DNA of 64,000 nucleotides from Marsupella aquatica (taxonomy: Eukaryota > Marchantiophyta), in assembly GCA_973895155.1 (NCBI GenBank), contig OZ316898.1, positions 13,702,001 through 13,766,000 of the forward strand, read 5' to 3'. The notes below the pieces were generated by a model. That model searched no databases. It was given only the letters and a program-made list of their open reading frames with translations, and was not told the DNA's origin. Below, piece by piece: positions 34,601 to 46,801 of the stretch. Position 1 is the first letter of the stretch. Each line of letters opens with the position of its first letter. A program made the translations under genes and the position numbers.

Positions 34601-37163
34601 TGGCTTTGATGTGCAAACAGATAATCATGTACTTTGACTGTGCCATAGTCAGCAAGGAGTCCTGGTAGCGGAAATGGTGGACTCAGTTACCCTTTTTGCT
34701 AGCAATTTTTGTACGTGGAAGTGATCACTCATGATTTTTAATGTGTGGGCAATGCATAACATAGGTACTCCTGATTACTTGGCACCAGAACTCATCCTCA
34801 ACAAGGGCCATGGGAAGCCAGTTGATTGGTAAGTTGATCAAAAATTGACTGGTTGAATGTGGGCAGTGTAGCTTCTAGCATGAGGAAAGTTGGGTCACTC
34901 TATTTTGAGTCTGTGACATCTGAAACATAGCTAAGGCTGTACTTGAGAGCATGAGTTTCTTACCTCACCAGTCACAATGCATCACACTAAGTGAGATCTT
35001 ACAAAACACTAGCTTGTATACCAATAAATAAGGGCCGCCCACATAGAGTAATGGGATGTCCTTATTAGTTAGAATAGGTCATCATGAATAATTGAAGTAC
35101 TTGTTGTAAAGTATTCAAATATCTATTGTCTGTAGTGTTGATTGCTTCCTGTGTTCATTGCTTCCTTTATCGGTTTCCAAGACTATGCATGGCAAATGAT
35201 TATGGTTCTAGTCAAGACTGATCAACTACCAGCTAATTTGTTTGTGATCTTAATTCTTACCACAATGCACAAAATGATCAACCTGAAGAATTGAACGGAT
35301 ATAACTGTTGCTCTGTCACTTGTCCACAAAAGAAAAGATTTTAAGGACATTGCTGTCAAGTTTTCTTAGTTTTTGTGCACTACTTTAAATGAATGACCCA
35401 GCCTGAGTGAGCCAATGTTCTTCTGATCAGCAATCAAATTTGGACATATTCTTTTGTTACTTGATGTATAATCCACGTTTATGAATCTTGACTTTTGCAG
35501 GTGGGCATTTGGTGTCCTGGTCTTTGAGATGCTAGCCGGCTATCCTCCCTTCTATGACGATGGTCAGTGAGTCAGGTTTCATTTGAATGGTGAATCTTGG
35601 AGTATCCTGTTACAGATTTAAGATCGAATTGCTCTACTGCCCACATTGTTGCTAATAGTTTCCATCATCATTGTAGGCAAGTGAATTGATTTATAGGGGG
35701 GGGGGGGGGGGGGGGGGGCTGATTGTAACTCGTTCCTTGCATTGAATTTCCGCTTAAACTTGGCATTGCAGATTCCAAATAGTAGTTATTTATCCAGGAT
35801 TGTATTTTCAGATCCCGCTCAAACGTACAAGAAAATCTTGGCTGGGCGAGTGAACTTCCCTGGACACTTCTCTCGGAGGTAAAAAGCTTCATTGATGCAA
35901 CAGAGAAGTTTTTGAATAATTAATTAGGGCTATTACCTGGTCCAGGTTATGAAATGGCTCAACGTGTTACAAAGTCAAGCAGAATTTATTCAACATAATG
36001 TAATTAAATCCTGAGATGAAACTTGGGCCTTCAATCACCCATACCTGTAATAGCCTTCCAATCAGTTGGCTGAGAATTGAACATGGACTATGGAATCAAG
36101 TTCCTTATAAGCAAGCCTAAAAGTCAGCGATGCTAATACAATTCTAGGAACCCTTTGATCCAACTAGAATCCTGATCTACTTCTAATATATGGCTTGCAT
36201 TCTGAATTTAGTTGCATTGGTTGTAAGACATTGTCTTAGTAATATCACAGCCCAGAAAAACACAGCAGTTCACATTGTACATGTTTACTATTGTTGACTT
36301 CTCTAGCGCAAAGGACTTGATCAGGCAGCTCTTGGTGGCCGACCTCACTAAACGGTGCGTCACTCTCCCTGATCAATATTATGTCGGAAAGACTAACAAA
36401 TCTTCCTTTCTGTTCTTTAAAAAGAACTGAAAATTTGAACCTTCATAATTGACAGTGTCCAGTATATATGCATTCACCCATTATTCAATGTCTAGGGATA
36501 GTGAGCTAAAACAAAGAGATATTGACTTTGACAGATATACCTGAATAAATTGTGCTCGGCAATTATCGTACATGCATGGAAACTGCATATTAAACATAAT
36601 CAGGCTCTGAAAAGCTATGGCGAAAGAAGCTTATAGTATATATCTCAATCTTAAGATGACTCTAAAATCGAGCCATTTGCCTAGATTAAATAAATAACGT
36701 CATTGTTAACTCAGCAAACTTCTGCTTGAGTCAGAATTTTTTACAACAAGTATATAGCATGGAACAAGCATCCCAAGAAGTAAATGGTTTGTGCAGGATT
36801 GGATGTCTGAAGGATGGAGTGAAAGATATCAAAAATCATGCGTGGTTTTCTGGCACTGATTGGGACGCTGTAGTAAGAAAGAAGGATACACCTCCAATCC
36901 GGCCCAAAGTCTCGGTACGGTGTTACATCTCAACCGTTGAAAATGTATTCTAGTTCTGAATAATATGTGCTTGGCTAGCTTAAACTCGTGCAAGTTACCT
37001 CCCGGGAGAAGAGATGGGAGTACTAATTTTAAGTGTGGGTGCATGTCTGACTCTCCAGGGAGCGGATGATACATCTTGTTTTGACGACTACTCCAAGATG
37101 GAACCAATGAAGCACGAATTTGTGCTCTCTGCTAATGACCAGAAACAATTCGAGGACCTCTGA
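31620..37163 (+). CDS. cAMP-dependent protein kinase (PKA) catalytic subunit
   Basis: Twelve exons: 31620-31745, 32386-32541, 32816-32937, 33245-33299, 33750-33824, 34073-34166, 34765-34828, 35501-35562, 35812-35878, 36307-36354, 36797-36914 and 37059-37163, giving 363 residues (animal PKA-C: about 350). Visible: glycine loop [11 protein letters not shown] lysine, helix-C Glu (KQEKGIL), GGEFFTYL, YRDLKPEN, DFGFAKK, activation loop [15 protein letters not shown] with the phosphorylatable Thr, VDWWAFGVL, and the AGC tail FDDYSKM ending in FEDL, like the FSEF end of animal PKA-C. The kinase phosphorylates Ser/Thr proteins when cAMP releases the regulatory subunit. Flowering plants lack canonical PKA; its retention in plants with swimming sperm is known, and a male-gamete role is inference. 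Intron 2 needs a GC donor (see findings) and exon 4 a weak GT donor. Exon 1 (42 codons, basic) is the least certain. Confidence 0.88.
34337..34409 (+). tRNA. tRNA-Ala(TGC)-like sequence inside a kinase intron, probably degenerate
   Basis: The 73 bases begin GGGGATGTAGCTCA and show an A-box (TAGCTCACATGG), a five-pair anticodon stem ATTGC/GCAAT around TTTGCAT (anticodon TGC), a B-box-like GGATCGATACC, and end ACACCTCCA. The acceptor stem has one A-C mismatch, and the T loop reads ATCGATA rather than the usual TTCGANT, so it may be a tRNA pseudogene or the head of a tRNA-derived SINE. It lies between exons 6 and 7 of the kinase gene, on the same strand. Confidence 0.6.
35697..35718 (+). repeat. 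Run of 22 G in a kinase intron
   Basis: An uninterrupted homopolymer of 22 G lies in the intron between exons 8 and 9 of the kinase gene (35563-35811). Such a run can form a G-quadruplex and is prone to sequencing length error. Confidence 0.9.
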
Positions 37164-38610
37164 GGTTGGGGAGCTACATTCGAACTCTATCTATCCGACC
37201 AGTTCATTCAGTTTCCAATCACCAATGGGGCTAGGAGGCCTGACAGAAATATTGGTAGCTGAAAACGCAAAGAGAATGAGAGAGAGATGTTAACATATCA
37301 TGGTCGTTACCTTTTAATATTCTTTCCTTATGATAGTCATTGGCCATTTCATTTAGTCTCCTCCTGGATTTGGATAGTCTACTGGCCTTAGAGCTTCCAC
37401 CAACAAATTACAAAATTCTCACATCGCTTTACTAGTAGGCTCATTGGCGTACTGTAACATATGAGAGATTATTATTATCCTGTTCATCCAGTTCTCAGTG
37501 TTCCACTGGATATCCTAATCTCAACCCCAGAAACTTTGTTTTAGTTTTAAGAACTTCACTGTATCTTGTTGGTGGCGGTTTAGAAGCTAAGGTCTATTAA
37601 GACTACAACATTGTTTGATGGTATGCACATGCACAAACCATGAAGATTGATGTAATTGTACCACCACAAAATTCATATTCATATTTATTTAGCTGTAACA
37701 CACCTTAATCTTCAGCAAGTTTTCACATCCAAATTATCAGGTCAAGCTGAGTGTACGCACATTACATCCGATGGGCTTGTGCCAGAGTGGAGTGGAGTAA
37801 CTGACATGAAAGTAGTTAAGATGGTCAACTCGTCCAATTCCACTCAAATATCATAATGGCTCATTCATAATTGGTATGGTAATTTAGCTGCAAGCCGGAA
37901 GTGGATTGAAGAGTCGCCCGATATAGCATGCTCATCCTGGAACATGCATGCTTGATTTTTTGTCTTGTAGTGATCTGAAAGTAAATCAAATATTAGAACA
38001 TAACTAGAAGGAAAAAATAATGTAAGTAAAGTGTCTGCCAAGAAAAGCACAGTGACCAATGAAAACTACAGTCAAGTTTTATGACACAAGGATGCTACCA
38101 TTTGTGCACTTAATTCAATGTGATTTATGAATGACCCTCATTTCAATAAAAACCATAAACTTACGAAAGAAAGACATGGGATTGAGGGGAACTTAAGACA
38201 CAATGTGTTCATGTTATCCAGAATTATTTCTCTCACTCATGAAAATACTTTGTTCAAGTGGTGGAGCGGTTTCATCTCTAAGAGATCACAAACTTTAAAA
38301 GTTATAAGGGGGCTGCCAAAGTAAGTTTAAAATACTCTAGAATACCTAAAATTGAAGGGGTCTAAAAATTAATTAAAAATGGTTATGATGCAAAGGCTGC
38401 CCCTTGGTAAGGCACATTGAAACAAACATACATGACACAAAAACTCTGAATGGTGGATTAATCTATTAAACCTACAGATCAGCTGGAATGTTCCATGAGA
38501 GCAAGAAGAGGACTAAAATGGCTTTCCATTTACCTTGTCAAATGGTCAAATTCCAGAGCAAAGAGTGTCTGTCCATAGGTCTGCAGGGAGAAACAAAGGA
38601 TAATAGGATT
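37164..38610. other. 3' flank of the kinase gene and a degenerate repeat
   Basis: No further gene is recognised. The first few hundred bases should be the 3' untranslated region. The block at about 37990-38460 resembles 30110-30860 on the same strand, with shared AGAAAAGCAC, TACAGTCAAGT, AAAACCATAAA, TTTCTCTC, AAGGGGTC(T/C)AAAA and CTTG(G/T)TAAGG(T/C)ACAT elements. The spacing suggests a repeat of about 500-700 bases flanking the kinase gene on both sides. Confidence 0.5.
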
Positions 38611-38614
38611 GTTG

Positions 38615-38960
38615 GGTGAGCTAAGGCTCAACTCGCATGTCATTGGTTTTTTCTTTTGTGGCTCTCAAAAGGTGTCATCATAACATTCATTTAGGCTGCC
38701 ATGCCATAAGCCCCTCATTAGGCAAGCTTGACAGCAACTCTTGTTCTGACCCAAGGGCAAAGGCAGGTACTTTTTTAGCCCTTGCAGATCCCGACCTTTG
38801 GCTAGGGAATAAAACAAAAAAATAGACACACCACCTGTTGTCAATGGCCATTGTTGGCAAGTAGGGAAGCAGATTGTGACAGATTATGTTAGCTACTATT
38901 CCCAAAAGTATCAGCGTTGCATTCTTCACATGCAAGTTGGCTCTAAATGTCCCAGTAAGA
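38615..38960 (+). repeat. Inverted repeat arm A (partner at 40960-41260)
   Basis: The plus strand matches the reverse complement of 40960-41260. Shared blocks, in order, are AACTCGCATGT, TTTTCTTTTGTGGC, CATTTAGGCTGCCATGCCAT, AAGCCCCTC, GACCCAAGGG, GGGGAATAAAACA-like, CACCTGTTGTCAA, AAGTAGGGAAGCA and ATGCAAGTTGGCTCT. The arms are about 75-80% alike by eye. Confidence 0.8.
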
Positions 38961-39249
38961 ACCTATGGTGACAAGTGAAATGGCAGCATATGAACCCAGC
39001 AAATCAAAATACAGAATGAAAATGATAAACGGTTTGAATGATAAACCTGTAATAAGGATACACTTTTCACCCTGCCTGGCCATGACCTGCATATTAAACA
39101 TTGATTTCCAGACAAGAAAACATTGGTTCCATTGATTTTTTTTTTCAAAAGAAGGGGAACCACGAAAAACGGCAGCCCCGGGGACAAAGGCCACACAGGG
39201 ACACAACACCGCGGCCCATGGCAAAACAACGGCCAAGACACCACCACCA

Positions 39250-39640
39250 CCAGGGGAATTAGTTCATGGACCCCTTGGCTAATAAAATCAGGGGGAAGAG
39301 TCAATCCGTCTCCATTTCTTATCTCCAGAAATCTCGTCCGTCCATCATAATGGCCAATCTATGGCTCAAAAGAAAGATCTCAAATAGATCTATGGATGGG
39401 TTCTGTCCGTTTTGCAAATGGGTTAATATTTTTCAAATGAAAAATTAAACAAATCCAAGCCTTCCTAGCCGTTGATTTTGTTGATTTTACGATCTTTGCC
39501 GTCCATTTTGTAATGCCTCTAGAAATCTTATTCATCCATGTTAGAAGGCAATCTAGGGTGCAAAAGAAAGGTCTCAATGCGATCTACGTCTGGGTATTTT
39601 TTGTTTTGAGAATGAGTAAATAGTTTTGAGTATAAAATTC
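39250..39640 (+). repeat. Inverted repeat arm B with a second tandem copy (partner at 41405-41640)
   Basis: Block 39300-39470 matches the reverse complement of 41405-41640: TTATCTCCAGAAATCTC, TCCA(T)-CAT-A-TGGC-ATCT, GGCTCAAAAG, and TTTTTCAAATGAAAAATTAA. A more diverged tandem copy follows at about 39480-39640 (CTAGAAATCTTATTCATCCA, GCAAAAGAAAGGTCTCAA). Confidence 0.6.
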
Positions 39641-40342
39641 GATAAACTTTCAAGATTCCAACCATTCCTCCTCCCCGATCCTGGGTTTCTATGTGCTCTT
39701 CCCAGCATTAATGGCCATACAATACGAGAGGTCCTTACATACCGAGAGTTGCGGTTTGACAAGAAAGTTATCAAGTTAGTTATTAGTCATTATTTATTAT
39801 ATGAAAAATACTTTTTCTAAATCTTTGAATTTAAGTTTTAAAATTGGAAATGTAACTAAAACGGTTACATAGTGACAGTTTTAACCGTCTTGCTCTTTGC
39901 ATTTCCAAAGTTTTTACTTTTTTTTACGGTACGGCGTCCCAAAATTTACACCCAAATTGACACAAACACGAATGAAAACTATAAGTTTGATTCTCAAAAC
40001 CGACGAGTCTTGTTTGTTGCGGTTGTTGTTGACGTGGCACGCTGTGGTGCCAGGAATTTTGGAAGGGACCTCTAGTGGGGTCCGGAACAAAAAGCCAAAA
40101 GGACCTAGTTGGGCCACGGGGTCCTGTGACTCCACCCGACGGTGTCAACATCCAAATACCAGGGTTCCTGTGTAGTTCTACATGAGCTGCCACCTTTCCT
40201 GTAGCTATTCGTAATCCTCTCTCTACTCAAAGTACTATTGTGTGTAGGGCTCCTGAATTGACTCCTCCACCAAAGCTTGTCATCAGTGTAGTCCTGGGGC
40301 TCACTTGCCTGCATAGGGTTGAGCCCCAAGAGAAGATCCTTG

Positions 40343-40945
40343 TTATGTGTCTATGTCTTCATCACTGGTGGAACAAAAGGAAACAGGAGTTTCAGTTCTC
40401 TCCCAGGGTTGAAGAACCACCTGCAATTGATCAATGGTTGTTCTGAGCTGTCTAGTTTTCTTGGTGGACCGACATAGATCCAGCATGGCACACAAGTGTT
40501 TTTCCGTGAATCGAAGCACCACCCAAGTGGGGAGACGCCCAAGAAATTGCGAGTACATCGCAGCGTTCCGTTCTCTCCAAATGCTGTTGCACATTTCAGT
40601 CAGGAGAATAACTGGCCCGGGATTTCTCTTCTGTATACGGATAGCAGTGCAAATAGCTGCATACAAGGAGTTGTGGCAAGTGGGGAAAGCGGATAAACCG
40701 TGGGTCAACTGTTGAACATCTCTCCATCTATCCTTCACTTAGCTGCAGCTGTAGAATAAATGTTCGGTATGCTCAAAACTGAGTTGGCAGCGGGTGCACA
40801 AACCATTGCAGACCTTCCAATGACTTCCCCGACCGTTGGTGAAGAAGCCGTGATTGAGTAAGCGCCATAGGAAAAACTCTATTATAGAGTTCTTGGAAAC
40901 TGCATCAATGAAGGGTCCCATGAAGCATATACCTCTATTTTCCAA
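40343..40945 (-). pseudogene. LINE remnant: zinc-binding end of a reverse transcriptase ORF
   Basis: Read from 40945 downward, the minus strand encodes a zf-RVT-like segment (FFLWRLLNHGFFTNGRG, then CNGLCTRCQLSFEHTEHLFYSC), followed after one in-frame TAA (40739-40741) by DRWRDVQQL and SIWRERNAAMYSQF. This order (zinc-binding end, HLFYSC, then W-ERN) is typical of the C-terminal end of plant LINE polyproteins. The reverse transcriptase and endonuclease domains are absent and a stop interrupts the frame, so it is a dead fragment. It lies between inverted repeat arms but need not belong to them. Confidence 0.75.
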
Positions 40946-40959
40946 CTAGATTGCAGACA

Positions 40960-41260
40960 ATAAGAGCCAACTTGCATCTGAAGAATGTGGCTCTTACAAA
41001 ATTTGCTTCCCTACTTCTTGATGAGGCCAGAGTTGACAACAGGTGTAGTGGCTTTCTTGTTTTATTCCCCAGCCAAATATCAAGACCTCCAAGGGCTAGA
41101 AAGCTTCAGCCCTTTACCCTTGGGTCAGCACAGGCCTGCGAAAGAGGGGCTTATGGCATGGCAGCCTAAATGAATGGCATCTTTCACTTTTGGGGCCACA
41201 AAAGAAAAGGCAGATCACATGCGAGTTAGGCCTAGAGTACATGGAGTGAGCAATGACTTC
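40960..41260 (-). repeat. Inverted repeat arm A' (partner at 38615-38960)
   Basis: This is the reverse-orientation partner of 38615-38960. The arms lie 2.0 kb apart and flank the LINE remnant. The second pair (39250-39640 with 41405-41640) follows each arm in the order A-B...A'-B', not A-B...B'-A'. That argues for independent insertions rather than the termini of one element. Confidence 0.75.
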
Positions 41261-41404
41261 ACTTTACACTCCCCCACTCTGATTTAATTTTTGAAATGGA
41301 ATACTCATTTTTGAAATGGAAAATACCATGCCGTAGACCAACAAGATTTTAGGAGTGGTACAAATCAGCGACAAATATTACAGAAGTGACAAATTCATTG
41401 GCAA

Positions 41405-41640
41405 GGAAGGCTTAGATATGGTTTATTTTTCATTTGAAAAATAATTGAACCAGTTTCAAAATGGAAAAAACCTCATCTGTTTTGAAAATGGAAAAAGCCT
41501 AATCTCCCTTTTGAGCCAGAGATAGCCACTAATGTGGACCGATGAGATTTCTGGAGATAAAAGACAGACGGCTCAGATCTGTTCTTCTCCCGGGAACTCA
41601 AATTCTGAATTAGACCAATGAAATTGTACAGTAAGTTTTT
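41405..41640 (-). repeat. Inverted repeat arm B' (partner at 39250-39470)
   Basis: The reverse complement repeats the arm B blocks, including TTATCTCCAGAAATCTCATC and TTTTTCAAATGAAAAATAAA. It ends roughly 340 bases before the hairpins upstream of the six-repeat polyubiquitin gene. Confidence 0.6.
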
Positions 41641-41912
41641 CCGGATTTTCTGATGAAACTGTTAAACAATTTGCTCACTTCTTTTACGTTTGTCCACTTG
41701 GACCCTCTTTTGTCTTTTGTACTCTATTTGGTACGTTTCTGTAAAAAGTTTGTATATTCCCCCGTTAAACAATTTCGTTCACTTGTTATTGAGAGGATCA
41801 GGATGTACATTCTGAGCCGTCGATTGCACCTAACGGTGGACGAGAGATGAAGGTGCGAGCAGACATCCGATGGTTCAGGGGGGGCGCCCACTACGCGTCG
41901 CAAAGGTGAAGC

Positions 41913-41954
41913 CATACGAGACTGTTTCGTATGAGGACTCCGCGTAACGCGGAG
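41913..41954 (+). promoter_or_regulatory. Two perfect hairpins upstream of the six-repeat polyubiquitin gene
   Basis: The first inverted repeat is CATACGA (41913-41919), a seven-base loop, then TCGTATG (41927-41933). The second is CTCCGCG (41938-41944), TAA, then CGCGGAG (41948-41954). Both are perfect seven-base stems, four bases apart. They lie about 265-305 bases before the start codon, just beyond the point where homology to the other polyubiquitin promoters ends. A regulatory role is only inferred from position. Confidence 0.6.
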
Positions 41955-42073
41955 CCACTTGTACCGTGATTTTGGTTCAGAGCTCCGACGCACAAGACGA
42001 GTCATTCTGTCTTCGTTCTTCGTCTTCTTTACGAGTTGGGCTTCCGGTGGGAGCTCTGAATTGAGGAGACCGC

Positions 42074-42102
42074 GGTGTGGTGTGGTGTGGTGTGGTGTGG
42101 TG
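42074..42102 (+). repeat. GGTGT pentamer microsatellite in the polyubiquitin leader
   Basis: More than five tandem GGTGT units lie in the inferred 5' leader. The five-repeat paralogue has only GGTGTGGTG at the same place (minus strand near 53205-53213), so the run expanded in this copy. Confidence 0.85.
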
Positions 42103-42140
42103 GGGATCGTGTGCTGCGTAAATAATAATTGGGTGGGTGA

Positions 42141-43592
<1,452 letters not shown>

Positions 43593-46381
43593 GGAGTGCA
43601 GGTCCACCATGTAGAGCCTAAAGGAGAACTTCGGGTCATTATAGAGATTTGAAGATTGAAGGATTCATGTCTGAAGCGAGGCTCGTAGTCAGGACCTAGA
43701 GACTGTCTCCTCATACGTGCTCCACAAAGCTTTGTGGATACTTTCGACGGTTTCGTTGTACCACTATTCCCACCCATGTAAATATTCGGAAATAATCAGT
43801 TTGTTCATAGATACAGAGGACTGTCTCACTATTGCATGATAAATTCGATTTGGTTTACTTCTAGTTCGTCACATTCCACCTCGTGCATGCTAAAATTATG
43901 GGCATAAATGAACCAAGTGGAGGCAGTTGGGTTGAGCATAGAAACTTGCAGTATTATTCTTTCATTCGTAACTGTCCGTGGGTCTTAAGGATGGAGGGAT
44001 GAGAGTTGAAATTTTCTCAACTTTGAAGATGTCATTTCCGTCTGAACCACCTCTTGTATGTAATTTTGAACATCAAACTGTGGGGGATCGTTAGCCAGAG
44101 AGATGTCCTTCAGTGTAGCTATGGTCATGTAAGCCTCAGGAGTATATGGTGTATTATTGCGTCAAAGTAACACCCTGTTTGCTTCCTTTTTTTTTGTTGG
44201 TCAAATTCGGGGACATCGACTGATCTTAGGTAGGAGCAGACTCAAACGTGACAACGGTCGCCACTGTGTATAGAATTGTCTTGAGTGCACAGTTACAGTG
44301 AGATGAGACCATCGCTCTTACAATCTTTTCTGTGGTCCGAATTACAAATTGAAACAGTCTGAGCCACTGTGATGTGTCGACACCAGTGTAAGAGTCAGAG
44401 TGCAACGTCTCTCTTTTACAATCGTCACTGGTCCCACTTACAAATCGTTAGCAAACTGAAGGGAAATGAACAGGAAGCTAAAGTCGAGAGTAAAGGTACG
44501 GTGGACTTTCACAAGAGAAACGTCTTAAACTTCGAACAGTATACAGCAGTGAAGTAGTTCACGAACCTATCGTTTTCAAACTTGTAACATCACATCGTTA
44601 TTGTGGTCTCATCAACCACAACTACTTTCGTCTTCCGGTACACTGGTACAGGAGTTCCTCGTGCTGACGTAAATCTCTGATGGGCTGGCAGGAGGCATTT
44701 GTACATCTTTCGTGCAGGTGAAGTTGGAGAGAGTGGGGATCCGTGAAAACCTGTTTACAATTCCAGATTTCGCAGATCTTGAAATCTCTTCAAACTAACA
44801 CGTGATGGTGTTTTTCTTTCTTTGACTCAAAGACCCAGTGGCCAACACCTTTATGTCTTCACCTACACCTTAGCCAGAGACAATAAGTACTGCAGAATGG
44901 AACCAAGCCAGGAAGGTCATGTCTATTTTGGGGATTTTCATTCAGCAGGCCAATTGTAGGTTGTTTTGCCCAGAATGACTTGGAAGGACCTCAGCAAAAC
45001 TACTGCCGGTATTGAATCTGAATGGCCTTGATCGCTACTTGAACGAGGGATCATCCACAAAAGTAGATCTCAAGCATGTGCCAAGAGTGCACAGCCTCAA
45101 CTCCTCCGACTGAGGGGTAAGGTGATGGCACGGTGGTCAATGTGCTCTTGTTGTAAGTCGCACCAGATGATCCATGTCCTTTGCCCCACGCCCATGCTTA
45201 ACGAAGCAGTGCTGTAAAATTTGCCAGATCAGGATGCAAGTTTAGAGAGGATGACAGGCACCAAATGAAGTTGGGTGTTCTTGAATTCCACATTTCCGAT
45301 TGACACAAGAATTCTCCATGCACCCTGAGATGAGCATTTTGAACCAAATTTGATCCCGCTCCCTCACGATTGTCTTTCAACCGATTTAAAGAAACTCCAG
45401 AGCAAAGATGCAGACAACCAGTCGGACACACTGGACATTGCCGATTGAGTTCGCTAAGTGGGTGCATTAATGTCCTCGAGACTTTTAAGGGTTACCACGA
45501 GGGTCTCAAGGTAATGCCAATATGAATTACCCACTTATGATTGTATGCACAACTCTAGACAAAATTTTAGATACTTTCTGTGAATCTTAGAAAACAAATT
45601 GCAATGCATACCTTAGTAATATTCTTAGACCTTAGTAATTAAAAACAAGCTGAATTCTACAGGGTTTTCATAGGTTTTTGCGATTTGCTGAAACGTGAAA
45701 ACATTGAGCTTTTGTGCAGGTCCTGTGCGGGGCTACGGAAAATGTATAAGGTAATCACGGTCTTGTCGACCATTACCGGGGAGTAATAGGCACGACGCGG
45801 TTCTGACACAGGCACGACCGGCTGGAGCCGGGAGTGCCTGGGGAGGAACTGGGGAGGGCCGGTTCTCCCGGCAACGGACGAACAAGATCGTGATTACGTT
45901 ACGTAATCAAGGGTAGGTCGTGCGGTTACCGGTTGCTCTCGGTTAGACGACCGAGATTAAATCCATCAAACCTGGTCGCGATGGGGGTAAAGCGAGGCAA
46001 CAGCGGATGGGTGCTCATACTATTGTTAGGGTAGGCTGCACTGTGAATGTCGATGCGCTGTGGAATGTTTTTGAGCGGGGATGGCGGCGAGTTGTTGGTG
46101 CAGATGGAGGCTAGTTGCTGCTGCAGGAATGGAGGCCAGTTGCTGCGAGGAGCGGGGAATGGAGATGAGGCATTGTTTTGAAGTTTCTGTTGCTGTTATT
46201 GTGGCGTTGTGCAATGTCGATGGCTTGCAATGTCACTGCGGGAATAGCCGATGTTCTTTGGAGCGGGGAATGGAGATCGTGACATTCTTTTTGAAATTTG
46301 TATTGCTGTTATTGTGGCGCTGTGCAATGTCGATGGCTTGCAATGTCGATGTGTTTGATGTGAATAACTGCTGGTGCGATA
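43593..46381. other. 3' flank of polyubiquitin and intergenic stretch
   Basis: The first 190 bases match the 3' flank of the other polyubiquitin gene (51780-51938 on the minus strand), with shared AGCGAGGCT, CTCCTC(A/G)TA, GTGCTCCA(C/T)AA and GCTTTGTGGATAC. This marks the 3' untranslated region. Beyond it I recognise no gene. The part from about 45770 to 46010 is GC-rich compared with its surroundings and precedes the recombinase locus. Confidence 0.5.
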
Positions 46382-46680
46382 TTGGTTAAAATGACGATGT
46401 GTGTGGACAGTTTAGTTTCATTCTCGTCGATTACTGAATCTGTGGAATCGGTGGTGCAGGGATACAGGAAGATGGAGGAGTTGGTTGACGATGGAGCTGC
46501 AACCGAGTGGACTGCTGGTGACATTGATTACTGTTCCTTGGACGAGCTTCATGGCGAGCAATCGACTGAAGTTGATGAGATTGACTTACGCACTGTGTTT
46601 GATGAAATCTCTTGAGACTCTGTGGCTGTCGATGTCGTTTCTACTCTGTTCGAGAGTGAGTCTGTCCAGCAGTTAGAGGT
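46382..46680 (+). pseudogene. Possible 5' exon of the recombinase gene, interrupted by a stop
   Basis: An acidic frame from 46382 (MVKMTMCVDS) reads 77 codons to TGA at 46613-46615. It then continues in the same frame with coding-like sequence (DSVAVDVVSTLFESESVQQLE) up to a good donor GTAAGT at about 46679. The next stretch (46730-46800) reads NNDRWAAK, then TGA (46784-46786), then ADSLRM into the recombinase exon. RWA is typical just before the DUF3504 region. The two in-frame stops suggest that this end is broken, unless another start is used. Confidence 0.4.
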
Positions 46681-46801
46681 AAGTGTGCCAGGGTTACGGG
46701 CGCTTCCCGACCCTATGCTAGCTTAGGCAGGTAGAGGCGAAGAGAAATCAGCTTCACACAACAACGATCGATGGGCAGCAAAATGAGCTGACAGTCTTCG
46801 A

